A stretch of DNA of 22,388 bases from CAZXEU01 sp964639665 (GTDB lineage: Bacteria > Bacteroidota > Rhodothermia > Rhodothermales > Bin80), in NCBI GenBank assembly GCA_964639665.1, contig CAZXEU010000040.1, positions 1 through 22,388 on the forward strand, read 5' to 3'. Below are positions 6,754 to 15,500 of this stretch, in pieces. Every line of letters begins with the position of its first letter. Position 1 is the first letter of the stretch. Position numbers and translations under genes: made by a program. The notes beneath the pieces are model-generated. The model was not told where the DNA came from. It saw nothing but the letters and a program-made list of their open reading frames with translations, and did no database searches.

Positions 6754-7992
6754 TCATGCGACCGCCACACTGTCGAACGACGCCAGTACGTCCTCAATCC
6801 GGTGAGCGGCTCCCATCCAGTCCGCCACCCGGCAAATGACCTGATCCAACAGGACGTCCGGACACGAAGCGCCGGCCATAAGGGCAATGGTTAACGGCCT
6901 GGTGCCGGGAATCCAGTCCGTCGCCGTGACCACCGCTTGACGCCGGATATCGAAGTGGCGGATCTTCTCCAGAGACTCGATCGCATCCGCGCTGCTTACG
7001 AAGTACGTTGGCACCGTGGCCTGACACAGGCTCACGATATGGGTTGTATTGGAAGAATTGAATCCGCCAACCACAATGGCCAGGTCCGGCGCATGCTCAA
7101 GAAGCACTCGCGCAGCCTCCTGGTTTTCGTGCGTCGCGTAGCACAGCGTCGAACTGGTGTCCTGAAAATGGCGGTGCAGGTTGGCCTCTCCGTAGCGCTT
7201 CGCCAGCGCATCCCGAATCAGGGCGATTATTTCCTTGGTTTCCGTGACCAGCATGGTGGTCTGGTTCACGACTCCGATGCGCTCAAGATCGCGTTCCGGA
7301 TCAAAGTCGTCGGAATAGCGATCCCTGAATTTCTCATAGAAAAAGGCAGCCGACTCTTCGCCGGTTATCACGCGGCACAAGGCCTCCGTTTCTTCGCGGT
7401 CACGTACGACTACAACGGGTGCCGTTTGCTGCGCACGAGAAAACGTCGCACGCACTTCCTCGTGATACCGCTTGCCGTGAACCACGACCGTGCAGTCGTC
7501 GCTGCCCAGCCGCTCACTGCGACGCCAGACCTTTTCCACGAATACACACGTCGTGTCATACGTTTCCGTGTCAATGCCCCGGCGCTCAAGTTCAGCCTTG
7601 ACTTCGAGCGACGTACCGAAGGCCGGTATCAGCACGATGTCATCAGGCGTCAGCGTATCCAGGGGGATGAGCTCCTCGCCCGTGGCCGATCGCAAGAAGT
7701 GCATGCCTCGGCGCTCCAGGTCCGAATTGACGTGCTGGTTGTGAATCATTTCGGACAGCATATAAAGCCGCCGGTCCGGATGCTTGTCCAGCGCCTCGTA
7801 GGCTACTTCTACCGCGTTTTCGACGCCAAAGCAGAACCCGAAATGCCGCGGAATCAGGAATCTGACATTTCCGAGATCCAGCTCAGAGGGCTGAAGATTG
7901 CGCTTGCGCGGATCGTGTCTCCGGCGAACATCGCGCATCGCTCCCACGATGCGGCTCCTGAAGTAGTCCGGAACATTGAATTCTCTCGGCAT
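6754..7992 (-). CDS. ispH: 4-hydroxy-3-methylbut-2-enyl diphosphate reductase (long form)
   Basis: This is the last enzyme of the MEP pathway. It reduces HMBPP to IPP and DMAPP with a [4Fe-4S] cluster in the cytosol. The 412-residue protein is longer than the enterobacterial form (about 315) and resembles the plant/cyanobacterial type with its N-terminal extension (about 1-40). The cluster cysteines are Cys54 (GFCFGV), Cys149 (DTTCVFV) and Cys284 (STLCYATHENQ). Substrate contacts expected from the family are present: His84 in EMIHNQHVN, HGKRYHEE (172-179) with the His-Glu pair, NQTTML (243-248) and GGFNSSNTTH (309-318). The start is ATG at 7992. It is 75 bases downstream of tgt and 18 bases upstream of the next gene, placing it in a run of same-strand housekeeping genes. 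Confidence 0.95.
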   Translation of the reverse strand: MPREFNVPDYFRSRIVGAMRDVRRRHDPRKRNLQPSELDLGNVRFLIPRHFGFCFGVENAVEVAYEALDKHPDRRLYMLSEMIHNQHVNSDLERRGMHFLRSATGEELIPLDTLTPDDIVLIPAFGTSLEVKAELERRGIDTETYDTTCVFVEKVWRRSERLGSDDCTVVVHGKRYHEEVRATFSRAQQTAPVVVVRDREETEALCRVITGEESAAFFYEKFRDRYSDDFDPERDLERIGVVNQTTMLVTETKEIIALIRDALAKRYGEANLHRHFQDTSSTLCYATHENQEAARVLLEHAPDLAIVVGGFNSSNTTHIVSLCQATVPTYFVSSADAIESLEKIRHFDIRRQAVVTATDWIPGTRPLTIALMAGASCPDVLLDQVICRVADWMGAAHRIEDVLASFDSVAVA

Positions 7993-8066
7993 GCTCTAAC
8001 CCGTCTCTTTTTCCCACCACGGCCCTTATGCAACGTAGTTTGCGCTCCCCGGATTCCTCACACGCA

Positions 8067-9197
8067 CTACAGACGCTGGCTCAGACGTGGCGCCATTTTA
8101 GCCATGAACGCCGAATACCGGTTTTCTGCAATGGCCTCGCGGGCCCGTTTCATGAGCCAGGCATACAGGGACAGGTTCTGCAGCGACGCAATCTGGAGCC
8201 CCAGAACCTCTCCTGCCTGGAACAGGTGGCGCACGTAGGCCTTGGTGAATGTAGTCGAAACGTAGCCATTAAGACCGGGGTCTAACGCGGAAAAGTCGCT
8301 GCGCCACCTGGCGTTCCTGATGTTGAGTTCCCCTTCCGTGGTATAGATTTTCCCGTTGCGGGCATTTCGGGTCGGTAGCACGCAGTCAAACATGTCAACG
8401 CCGCGGCCAACCGCCTCCAGAATGTTTTCCGGCGTTCCCACACCCATCAGGTAGCGGGGCTTGCATTCCGGCAGCAGCTCGCAGACCAGCTCCACCATCT
8501 CGTACATGGCCGGCGCGCTTTCCCCTACGGACAACCCGCCAATCGCATAGCCAGGAAAGTCGAGATCCACCAGGCGCAGGGCGCTCTCACGGCGAACCCG
8601 CGGAAATACCGCGCCCTGCACGATGGCAAAGAGGCTCTGGTTGTGGCCGTACAGCGCACGCGTCTCCGCAAGCCGCTCCTTGCAACGCCCCGCCCACCGG
8701 ATGGTGCGGTCGTTGGCAACTCTGGCGTAGGATTCAGAAACGTCCCCGGCCGGACACTCGTCCAGCACCATCATGACATCGCTGCCCAGCTGGCGCTGGA
8801 TATCGATGGCCGATTCCGGGCTCAGCACGTAAGGCGATCCGTCCAGGTGGCTGCGAAACGTGACACACTCCTCGGTTATGCTGCACCTCTTGGCCAGGGA
8901 ATACACCTGGAACCCGCCCGAGTCCGTGAGGATGGGCCTTTGCCATGCCATGAACCCGTGAAGCCCGCCTGACTCCTCGATCAGTTCCGGACCCGGACGC
9001 AACAGCAGGTGATAGGTGTTGCCGAGAATGATCTCCGCATCGATGTCGCCTTCGAGTTCGCGCTGGTGCACCGCCTTGACGGTGGCGGAGGTTCCCACGG
9101 GCATGAAGACGGGAGTCTGAACGAGTCCGTGTCCGGTGTTCAGAGCCCCGATACGCGCCCCGGAGGTGCGATCCTGGTGAATCAGGCTAAACGGCAA
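8067..9197 (-). CDS. tgt: tRNA-guanine transglycosylase (queuine tRNA-ribosyltransferase) lacking the zinc ligands
   Basis: The enzyme exchanges guanine 34 of GUN-anticodon tRNAs (Tyr, His, Asn, Asp) for the queuosine precursor preQ1. Signature blocks are TPVFMPVGT, EIILGNTYHLLLRPG, LTDSGGFQV with the substrate-binding Asp, YLMGVGTPENI, and GVDMFDCVLPTRNARNG with the nucleophilic Asp region. The normal C-terminal zinc site (C-x-C-x2-C plus a His in HN) is absent: the aligned residues are Leu, Gly, Ser and Gln. TTG at 9197 gives 376 residues, the usual family length, and overlaps the preceding stop by 11 bases. The frame stays open to another TTG at 9281, which would add a non-conserved leader. 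No strong ribosome-binding site decides the start, so translational coupling is likely. Confidence 0.92.
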   Translation of the reverse strand: MPFSLIHQDRTSGARIGALNTGHGLVQTPVFMPVGTSATVKAVHQRELEGDIDAEIILGNTYHLLLRPGPELIEESGGLHGFMAWQRPILTDSGGFQVYSLAKRCSITEECVTFRSHLDGSPYVLSPESAIDIQRQLGSDVMMVLDECPAGDVSESYARVANDRTIRWAGRCKERLAETRALYGHNQSLFAIVQGAVFPRVRRESALRLVDLDFPGYAIGGLSVGESAPAMYEMVELVCELLPECKPRYLMGVGTPENILEAVGRGVDMFDCVLPTRNARNGKIYTTEGELNIRNARWRSDFSALDPGLNGYVSTTFTKAYVRHLFQAGEVLGLQIASLQNLSLYAWLMKRAREAIAENRYSAFMAKMAPRLSQRL

Positions 9198-9804
9198 CCG
9201 TGGCAGTGTTTCCGGCAGCTCTCGCGACGCTATCTCGCAGCGCGCTGCAAAGCTCCTTGTGTTCCGATGCTGGAAGACCAATGCCGAGCACGCCTCGCGG
9301 CATTTCCACTACCACGACCAGCGGCGGCGTGCCGCAGATGAATGCCCGCACATCGGCATAGGGCCAGTAATCCCTGTGAAACTGCAATGCGGTGACCCTG
9401 CGGACGGTCTCGAATTCAGTGAGCGCCACGCTAGCTTTGCGGCTGCCCTGCCGCACGGCAAGGTGGTGCTGGTGCAGTGTGACCACTACCTGCGGCGCCC
9501 GTCCCAGGCCCACGCCGAAGATCAGTAGCAGCACCGCCGCAATTTGCGCGACCCAGAATGCAGTTGCCGCATTTCCGCCCGGATCCGCCGATAGCGCGGG
9601 CTCAAGGTAGCTCCACGCAAGAAACTGTGCGACGACCATGGCCAGGACAAGCACCGCGGACGCCACCACAAAATAGGCACCGGCTCGCTTTCGGTCGGAT
9701 ACCCTTTTGCGGAGCATGCGACCCAGGATAGAGTAGCTTGGGTCAAAGCGCGCCGGGCCGCAAAACCTGGCGCGTATGTCCGGGGAAGGCCGTCCGTCTT
9801 GCAC
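9187..9804 (-). CDS. Small membrane protein with two transmembrane segments and a C-terminal soluble domain, unknown function
   Basis: The protein is 205 residues from GTG at 9804, six bases after the mlaD stop. An alternative ATG at 9717 gives 176 residues starting MLRKRVSDRKR and may be the real start. Two hydrophobic segments (about 43-69 and 83-100 in the long form) are followed by about 95 residues of alternating strands: VVVTLHQHHLAVRQG, ASVALTEFETVRRVT, PLVVVVEMPRGVLGIGL. A terminal helix, ASEHKELCSALRDSVARA, closes the protein. Two helices and then a beta sandwich capped by a helix resemble bacterial PH-like (YdbS/DUF304-type) membrane proteins, but this is only a fold impression. It sits between mlaD and tgt, overlapping tgt, so it may serve the Mla complex or simply be coupled to it. 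Confidence 0.65.
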   Translation of the reverse strand: MQDGRPSPDIRARFCGPARFDPSYSILGRMLRKRVSDRKRAGAYFVVASAVLVLAMVVAQFLAWSYLEPALSADPGGNAATAFWVAQIAAVLLLIFGVGLGRAPQVVVTLHQHHLAVRQGSRKASVALTEFETVRRVTALQFHRDYWPYADVRAFICGTPPLVVVVEMPRGVLGIGLPASEHKELCSALRDSVARAAGNTATVAV

Positions 9805-9810
9805 GTGACG

Positions 9811-10902
9811 CTACCTGTGGCCGGCAGACGGTGTTCCCTGGCCGTGGCTGGAGTTCAATCCCAGCTGGCCGGCCTCGAGCACCTCCAGGCGCACCTCGCG
9901 CAGCTGCAGCTCCCGCTCCTTTTCCTGCAACCGGAGAAAGCTCTCGGCTATGGCCTGCTCCCGAACCTCAAACGGTGCCTGCTCCATGTATCCACGTTCT
10001 TCGAAGTAGCGCTTGAAAAGCCAGTTGTGCTTGCCGGCCTCCATCAGCTCGGCAAAGCGGAAGGTGCCGATCGCCCCCCAGTTGGCCATGTTTTCCGCGT
10101 GGCTGAACAGCGCCCGCATGCCGGCGGTAACGGCCTGCAGCGTGTCTGCCGTGGAGAGCATGGTCTCATACACCGCCGGATCGTTCAGCATGCGCGCCAG
10201 CGTGCCATCGCCCTCATCCAGCTTGACCAGGACCGACTGCACGCCGCGCGTGGCCTGTTCGCCCAGGTCCACGAGTGACTCGGCATTGTTGCCCAGGTTG
10301 TTCATGAGCCGCTGCGTTTCATCGGCCGTGGCCACGAGGCTGTTATAGAGCGCCGGATCGTATACCAGCTTGCCGAGCGTACCCTCGCCGTTTCGCACGT
10401 CGTCCACGATCCGCTCGATCGAAGTTGCCGATTCTTCGAAGCGCTGCACGGAAGCCAGGGCCTTGTCCGTGATTTCGAAGAGGTCGAACGGATCAATGCC
10501 CACGATGCTGCTGCCTCCTTCCAGCGGCTCTGGCTCCGGCGCGCCCGGCAGCGCCAGGGGATTGACCAGGACAACGATCATGCTGCCAAGCAGCCCCTCC
10601 GTCTTGATCTGAGCCTGCGTGCCTTCATGAATCAGATGGCGGGCAGACTCCCTGATGCCCATGGTTACCTCAATCAGGCCGCCCGTGGTAGCCGGCAGGG
10701 CCACGCTGGATACAGCCCCTACACTGACGCCCTGGAACTGTACGTCAGCGCCTGAGCGTAAACCGGCTACGCTGTTAAAGTGGGACTTCACGATGAATCG
10801 GTCGCTGAAGAGAAATGTGCGGCTGGCTATTCCGAATAGAGCAGCCAGAAACAACAGCATTCCCAGTACCACGACCAGACCTACCCGGACTTGACGAGTC
10901 AT
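9811..10902 (-). CDS. mlaD: MCE-domain phospholipid-transport protein MlaD
   Basis: This is the periplasmic substrate-binding ring subunit of an MCE-type lipid ABC transporter, anchored in the inner membrane. From ATG at 10902 it has 363 residues. One transmembrane helix (about 6-26) precedes the MCE domain (about 35-115), with FNSVAGLRSGADVQFQGVSVG and GLLGSMIVVL. A long helical tail follows. Within it, two copies of G-E/D-G-T-L-x-K/R-x-x-x-D-P-A-x-Y occur about 59 residues apart. The segment NWLFKRYFEERGY is of a type seen in other bacterial MlaD tails. The end (about 310-345) is a charged coiled-coil candidate. ATG at 10902 is chosen because longer starts overlap mlaF by about 70 bases and add a non-conserved leader. 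The gap to mlaF is 34 bases. Confidence 0.9.
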   Translation of the reverse strand: MTRQVRVGLVVVLGMLLFLAALFGIASRTFLFSDRFIVKSHFNSVAGLRSGADVQFQGVSVGAVSSVALPATTGGLIEVTMGIRESARHLIHEGTQAQIKTEGLLGSMIVVLVNPLALPGAPEPEPLEGGSSIVGIDPFDLFEITDKALASVQRFEESATSIERIVDDVRNGEGTLGKLVYDPALYNSLVATADETQRLMNNLGNNAESLVDLGEQATRGVQSVLVKLDEGDGTLARMLNDPAVYETMLSTADTLQAVTAGMRALFSHAENMANWGAIGTFRFAELMEAGKHNWLFKRYFEERGYMEQAPFEVREQAIAESFLRLQEKERELQLREVRLEVLEAGQLGLNSSHGQGTPSAGHR

Positions 10903-10936
10903 AACGGCATGCGGCTTGGATGAGCGGCCGTGAATT

Positions 10937-11698
10937 TCACGTGCCAAAAAAGTCGCGCAGTGCGGGATGGGGCGTGGTCTGGAGTTGGGCCAGACTGCCA
11001 GAGGCAATCACGTACCCGTTGTGCAGAAAACATGCGCAGTCCGCGATAATTTCCGCACACAGGAGATCGTGCGTTATGGTCACCGCCGTGACCCCCCTTT
11101 CCTCTCGCAGGCGCTTGATAAGATTGGATACCGTTCGCACCGCCGCCGGATCCAGACCCGTGGTCGGCTCGTCGCAGAGCAGGATGCCAGGCCCGAGGAT
11201 GACGGAGCGTGCCAGCGCGGCGCGCTTGCGCTGGCCTCCCGACAGTTCGGCCGGAAACTGCGAAGCCTTGTCGCCGAGCTGAACCCAGTCCAGGGCTTCC
11301 GCAATCGATTCTTTCCGACCGGAAGAATCCAGAGAGGTGTGGCGCCGGAGGATAAAGTCCAGATTCTCTGCCACCGTCATCGAATCAAACAGGGCACCCC
11401 CCTGGAACAGATAGCCGATGCCGAGCCGGAGCTTATCCAGATCTTCCTCCGCCATCGTGTCCAGCCTCCTGCCGCCGACCCAGACTGCGCCGCTGTCAGG
11501 CCGTAGCAGCCGGACGATGTGCTTGATCAGCACGCTCTTCCCGGTTCCGGATCCACCCATGACGACTACGGATGTACCCCGTTCGACATCCAGCGACACG
11601 CCGCGCAGGATCGGCTTTGACCCAAACGTCTTGTGAATCTCCTGAAGACGAATCAGGACATTCTTTGGCGGGGGCGGCTGCGCGAATGCTTTGTCCAT
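10937..11698 (-). CDS. mlaF: Phospholipid ABC transporter ATP-binding protein MlaF
   Basis: The cytoplasmic ATPase powers the MlaE permease. In the frame from the GTG at 11701, Walker A is GGSGTGKS (49-56) and the Q-loop is YLFQGGALFDSMTV, the FQ-x-GALF-x-x-MTV pattern typical of MlaF/TTG2A. The signature is LSGGQ (153-157), Walker B with D-loop is ILLCDEPTTGLDP (173-185), and the switch His is His211. All parts of an active ATPase are present. ATG at 11698 is preferred over the adjacent GTG because the upstream GAGGCGGGG makes a plausible ribosome-binding site. The gene begins 9 bases after the mlaE stop. No STAS-domain MlaB gene accompanies it here. Confidence 0.93.
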   Translation of the reverse strand: MDKAFAQPPPPKNVLIRLQEIHKTFGSKPILRGVSLDVERGTSVVVMGGSGTGKSVLIKHIVRLLRPDSGAVWVGGRRLDTMAEEDLDKLRLGIGYLFQGGALFDSMTVAENLDFILRRHTSLDSSGRKESIAEALDWVQLGDKASQFPAELSGGQRKRAALARSVILGPGILLCDEPTTGLDPAAVRTVSNLIKRLREERGVTAVTITHDLLCAEIIADCACFLHNGYVIASGSLAQLQTTPHPALRDFFGT

Positions 11699-11707
11699 CA
11701 CCCCGCC

Positions 11708-12499
11708 TCAGTCTATGCCAGGGATGAGAAGCGTAAGGCGCACCACCATTACATTGGCCACCAGTATGAGAAGCGACGAGAGCACTACCGCCTGCATGGC
11801 CGCCCTTCCCACGTCCGACGTGCCTCCTCGAACCGTGTATCCGAGGTAGCAGCTTACAATCCCGACAATGAACCCGAAGACAGAGGTCTTGCCCGTCGAG
11901 ACCACCAGGTCCGAGATCCTTAGGCCCGAGAACGCATTGTCTATGAAGAGCCGGTAATCCATTCCCGTTGCCAGCGCCGTTTCCAGGTATCCGCCCGTGA
12001 GCGCGACTATGTCACAGCAGATGGTGAGTACGGGAAACATGAAAATGCAAGCCGCTACGCGCGTGATGACCAGGAAATGAAAGGGCTTCAGGGCGGCTAC
12101 CTCCATGGCATCTATCTGCTCCGTCACGCGCATGGACCCAAGCTCGGCTGCCATCCCAGCCCCGAGTCGTCCGGCCAGCACCAGCGACGTGAGTACGGGA
12201 CCTATTTCCTTGATCACCGACAGGGCCAGCATCGTCGGAAGCACCATTTCAGCTCCAAACCGCGCCAGCGTTCCGCGGCTTTGCATGGAGAGAACCACGC
12301 CAATGGAAAGGCCGGTGACGGCTACCAATACCAGGCTCTTTACGCCGATCTCGTCCATCTGCCGCAACAGCTCCCGTGCCTCGCGCGGGCGCTTGAAACT
12401 CCTGCGAACGAACGCCCATGCAAATCCTGCGAGGCCTCCCGCCCGGTCAAAAAAACCAACCCAGATGCCGGGAGGTGTGGAGTTGGCAGCCACCGTCAA
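11708..12499 (-). CDS. mlaE: Phospholipid ABC transporter permease MlaE
   Basis: This inner-membrane permease partners MlaF and MlaD in lipid exchange between the membranes. The 263-residue protein shows the MlaE/YrbE family core EIGPVLTSLVLAGRLGAGMA, then AELGSMRVTEQIDAMEVAAL. An amphipathic N-terminal helix (about 20-50) and about five membrane segments follow the family plan. The last segments are near residues 190-260 (FGFIVGIVSCYLGY and VLSSLLILVANVMVVRLTLL). The start is TTG at 12499 or, two codons later, GTG at 12493. Neither has an obvious ribosome-binding site. The gene begins about 8 bases after the tamB stop, so coupling to tamB translation is likely. Confidence 0.93.
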   Translation of the reverse strand: MTVAANSTPPGIWVGFFDRAGGLAGFAWAFVRRSFKRPREARELLRQMDEIGVKSLVLVAVTGLSIGVVLSMQSRGTLARFGAEMVLPTMLALSVIKEIGPVLTSLVLAGRLGAGMAAELGSMRVTEQIDAMEVAALKPFHFLVITRVAACIFMFPVLTICCDIVALTGGYLETALATGMDYRLFIDNAFSGLRISDLVVSTGKTSVFGFIVGIVSCYLGYTVRGGTSDVGRAAMQAVVLSSLLILVANVMVVRLTLLIPGID

Positions 12500-12507
12500 G
12501 CGCTAGT

Positions 12508-15500
12508 TCAGTACGTGTACTGATAGAAGAGACTGAATCCCATGGAGGAGGTATTGCTCCGGATCCGCGCCAGGAGCCAGGCAAAAATGGAGTACTCTAT
12601 GATTACTTCCTTGTTGCTGTCCACGGCGCCGGCACGTACGGCGTCTGACTTGCCGGAAAAGGACAGCGGCCAGCTCACCGAGGCAAAGAGGCGGCGCGAT
12701 ACCCGTTTTCCCGCCGTTACGGTAGCTCCGCGGGATCCCTCCAGCTGAATCTCCACGACATCAAGGCCAAGCCCGGCCCCGGCTGCGGCAGCAATCAGCT
12801 GGGCAAGCTCTCCGCCGGCAACGAGTGAGGCCGGGCGCTCCAGCTGAAAGGCGTCCGCCGCCGGCCGCCCTGTCGCGATGTAGGAGATTATGTCAGCCTG
12901 GTCGAGCGAAACCGGTTCGCTGCCGAGAGTCAACACCAATTCCTCGGATTCACCCAGACTGCCCGTAATGCCGAGCAGAATCGTGATCGGATCCTGCTGA
13001 TTGTTCTGCTGCGGCACAGAATACGACGCCTGCAGGTCGACGAACGGGGTTGAGGAGGATCCGGTAAACGAGATCCTCCCACTTCGTATGTCGAACCGGC
13101 GACCAAACTGGCGGACATAGCTGCGCGTCGGTGCTATCTGCACGGTGCCCGACAGGTGCTCCTGCCCGTAGCTTGCCTTCGAAAGCCCCAGCACGCCCGA
13201 AACCAGCACGTTCATTTCCGGATACTGGCGCGAGCGGAGCCATACGTCCTCACCCAGGATTACGTCCACGTCAATGGCCAGGGCTTCGTAGAGATCAAAG
13301 GTCGTGGTATCGGCTTCCGTGGCGCGGATATTGAAATAGCGTTCAAGCATGCGAATGTCGGCCTCGGTAAACTCGACGGCGCCGAATTCATCGGTTGAAG
13401 CAGCTTCCGTGGGCCTGATATCGGTTGACGTCAGCCGCACGGTGCCGGTGACACCGGGCTCTGCCGTGGTTCCCGAGATGCGCACGTCCCCCGATATGTA
13501 TGCCAGGGAGGCGGCCGAATTCATCGCCTCGAATTGACTGAATGTCCCGGCAAGATCGACGGTACCCAGTGTCAGATTCTCCAGGCCTACGGCACCGCTT
13601 CCCTCGAACGTGCCCCCGCTTATGCCGGATACATGGAGTATCCGGACGGTATCCCCTTCGAGCCGCATGTCCGCATTGACGTCCGATACCGTGATCCCGA
13701 GCTCCGGCAGCGACAGCTGCCCGGCGCGAACCTCCGCAAACCCGTCCAGGCGCGGCGCATCCGAAGTGCCGGAAACCGCAATGCGCCCGGTCAGGCGGCC
13801 TTCCGGCGCGCCGAAGATCTCCGCATCCAGGAAGGGCTCTGTCCATCCCACGTTGAAGCGGTCCGCTGCCAGGGAAAACTCTAGCGTACCCTCGTCCGGG
13901 ACGGCTTCGGTCCTGTCCAGCCTCAAGTCCGCCGGAAGCTGGCCCCGCAACGCAAGCGTGCTGGCGTCCGTGTGTGCCAGTCTGGCGTCCAAATGCAGTC
14001 GCCTGTCCTGGTACCTGGCCTGCGCCGCCAGGGAGCCGACGGCCTGCCCGGAGGATTCAAGCTCCAGGTCCAGCTGTCCGCTCATGGCCGGCGAGGCCGC
14101 ATCGCCCTGCAAGAGCAGCGATCCGTTCATCGTGCCGTCCAGGCCAGCGTATCCGAACAGGTCTGCCACGCTGCCTATCCGGAAGTTGTATGCAGTCAGG
14201 CCCAGGCTCTGCCGGCCGCGCGGGTCCACTACGCCGTCCACCAGGATTTCCTGGTCGGCCGCCACCAGCAAAAGGTTGTCCACCTCGTAACCCTGACCGA
14301 TAGAGATGGCCGCCTCCTGGTCCAGATGCCACTGGTCGCGGCCCAGATTGACCGTCAGATCCTGCACGATCACGCGGCGGTCTGACAGATCAGCGAACCC
14401 GCGCAGCCAGGCATTCCTGCCGGGGTCCAGGTCCACTCCCGCAAAGTAGGTCAGGCTGCTGTCCTGCCAGTTTATGTCCAGCTCTGCAAACCGCGCGGAT
14501 ACCGTGGGCACCGACAGGCGGGTGGCCTCGGCATAGACACTGCCCTGCGCAAGGCGCCCCGAGCTGCGGTCGAGCCTGCCGGAAAAGCCTGCGTCGACAT
14601 CCAGCACGCGCACGTCGCCAAAGCTGCCGCCAGTGAAGCCGAGCCGGCCGGCCGCCAGGAGAGATTCCCCGCTGCTTCGAACATTAAGCCACAGTGTGTC
14701 GCCCGCCACATACCCTGTTTCCAGCCCGTCTACGCCGACCAGGCCGGCAACGGCGCCCGCATCGAGCAGCGCCCCGCCAAGCGACATGACGGCATCGCCG
14801 GAGCCATCCAGCACCATCGCGCCGGATCCGCGCAGCCGGAAGGCATTGGACGCCGAGAAGAGCGTGTCCACGTGGAGCTGTCCTTCCGCAAGGCGGAAGT
14901 CGGCGCCCAGCCGCGAAAAGACCACATCTCCCAGGCTTGTACCGTCCATGCGCAGCCGACCGCTTACGGTGCGAAGCAGGTCCGACTCCAAGCCACGGCC
15001 CGCAAGATCTGCGGTGCCAGTATAGCTGCCTTCCATTGCCTCCCGGCCCATCAGCGAACCCAGGTCAACCTTGTCCAGCATGGCATGCAGCTGCCACGAA
15101 GTCAGCGAGTCGGCGCGCAGCACGGAAAGGGAGTCGATGCTCCTGCCGCCGCCATCAAAGAGGAATTCGGCCCTGGCCGCAAACCCCGTGTCACCACCCT
15201 CCAGGCTCAGGATGCCGGCTTCGACGGCCTGGCGATTGATCCTGGACGAATCCAGCACTACCGTGCCGTTTATGGCAGGAGAGCTGGTCGCCGCAATTTC
15301 CAGCGAAGTCGCCCGGCCGGTGAGATGCGTTTCAAGGCCCTCCACGGCGAATATCCTGCCCAGGTCCAGTCCCTCAAACTCTCCTTCAAGCAAGGTAATG
15401 GATCGTTCCTCGCCGAACAATACGCCGTCAGCGGCCAGTTCTATACCTCCCGACGGCATCCGGACGCTGGCCATGAGCGACGCATTCTCGCCTCGCCACT

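Noticed and set aside
6937..8238. Plus-strand open frame of 433 codons opposite ispH and the tgt end
   Set aside because: It spans two well-supported minus-strand genes and their gap, and has no recognisable domain.
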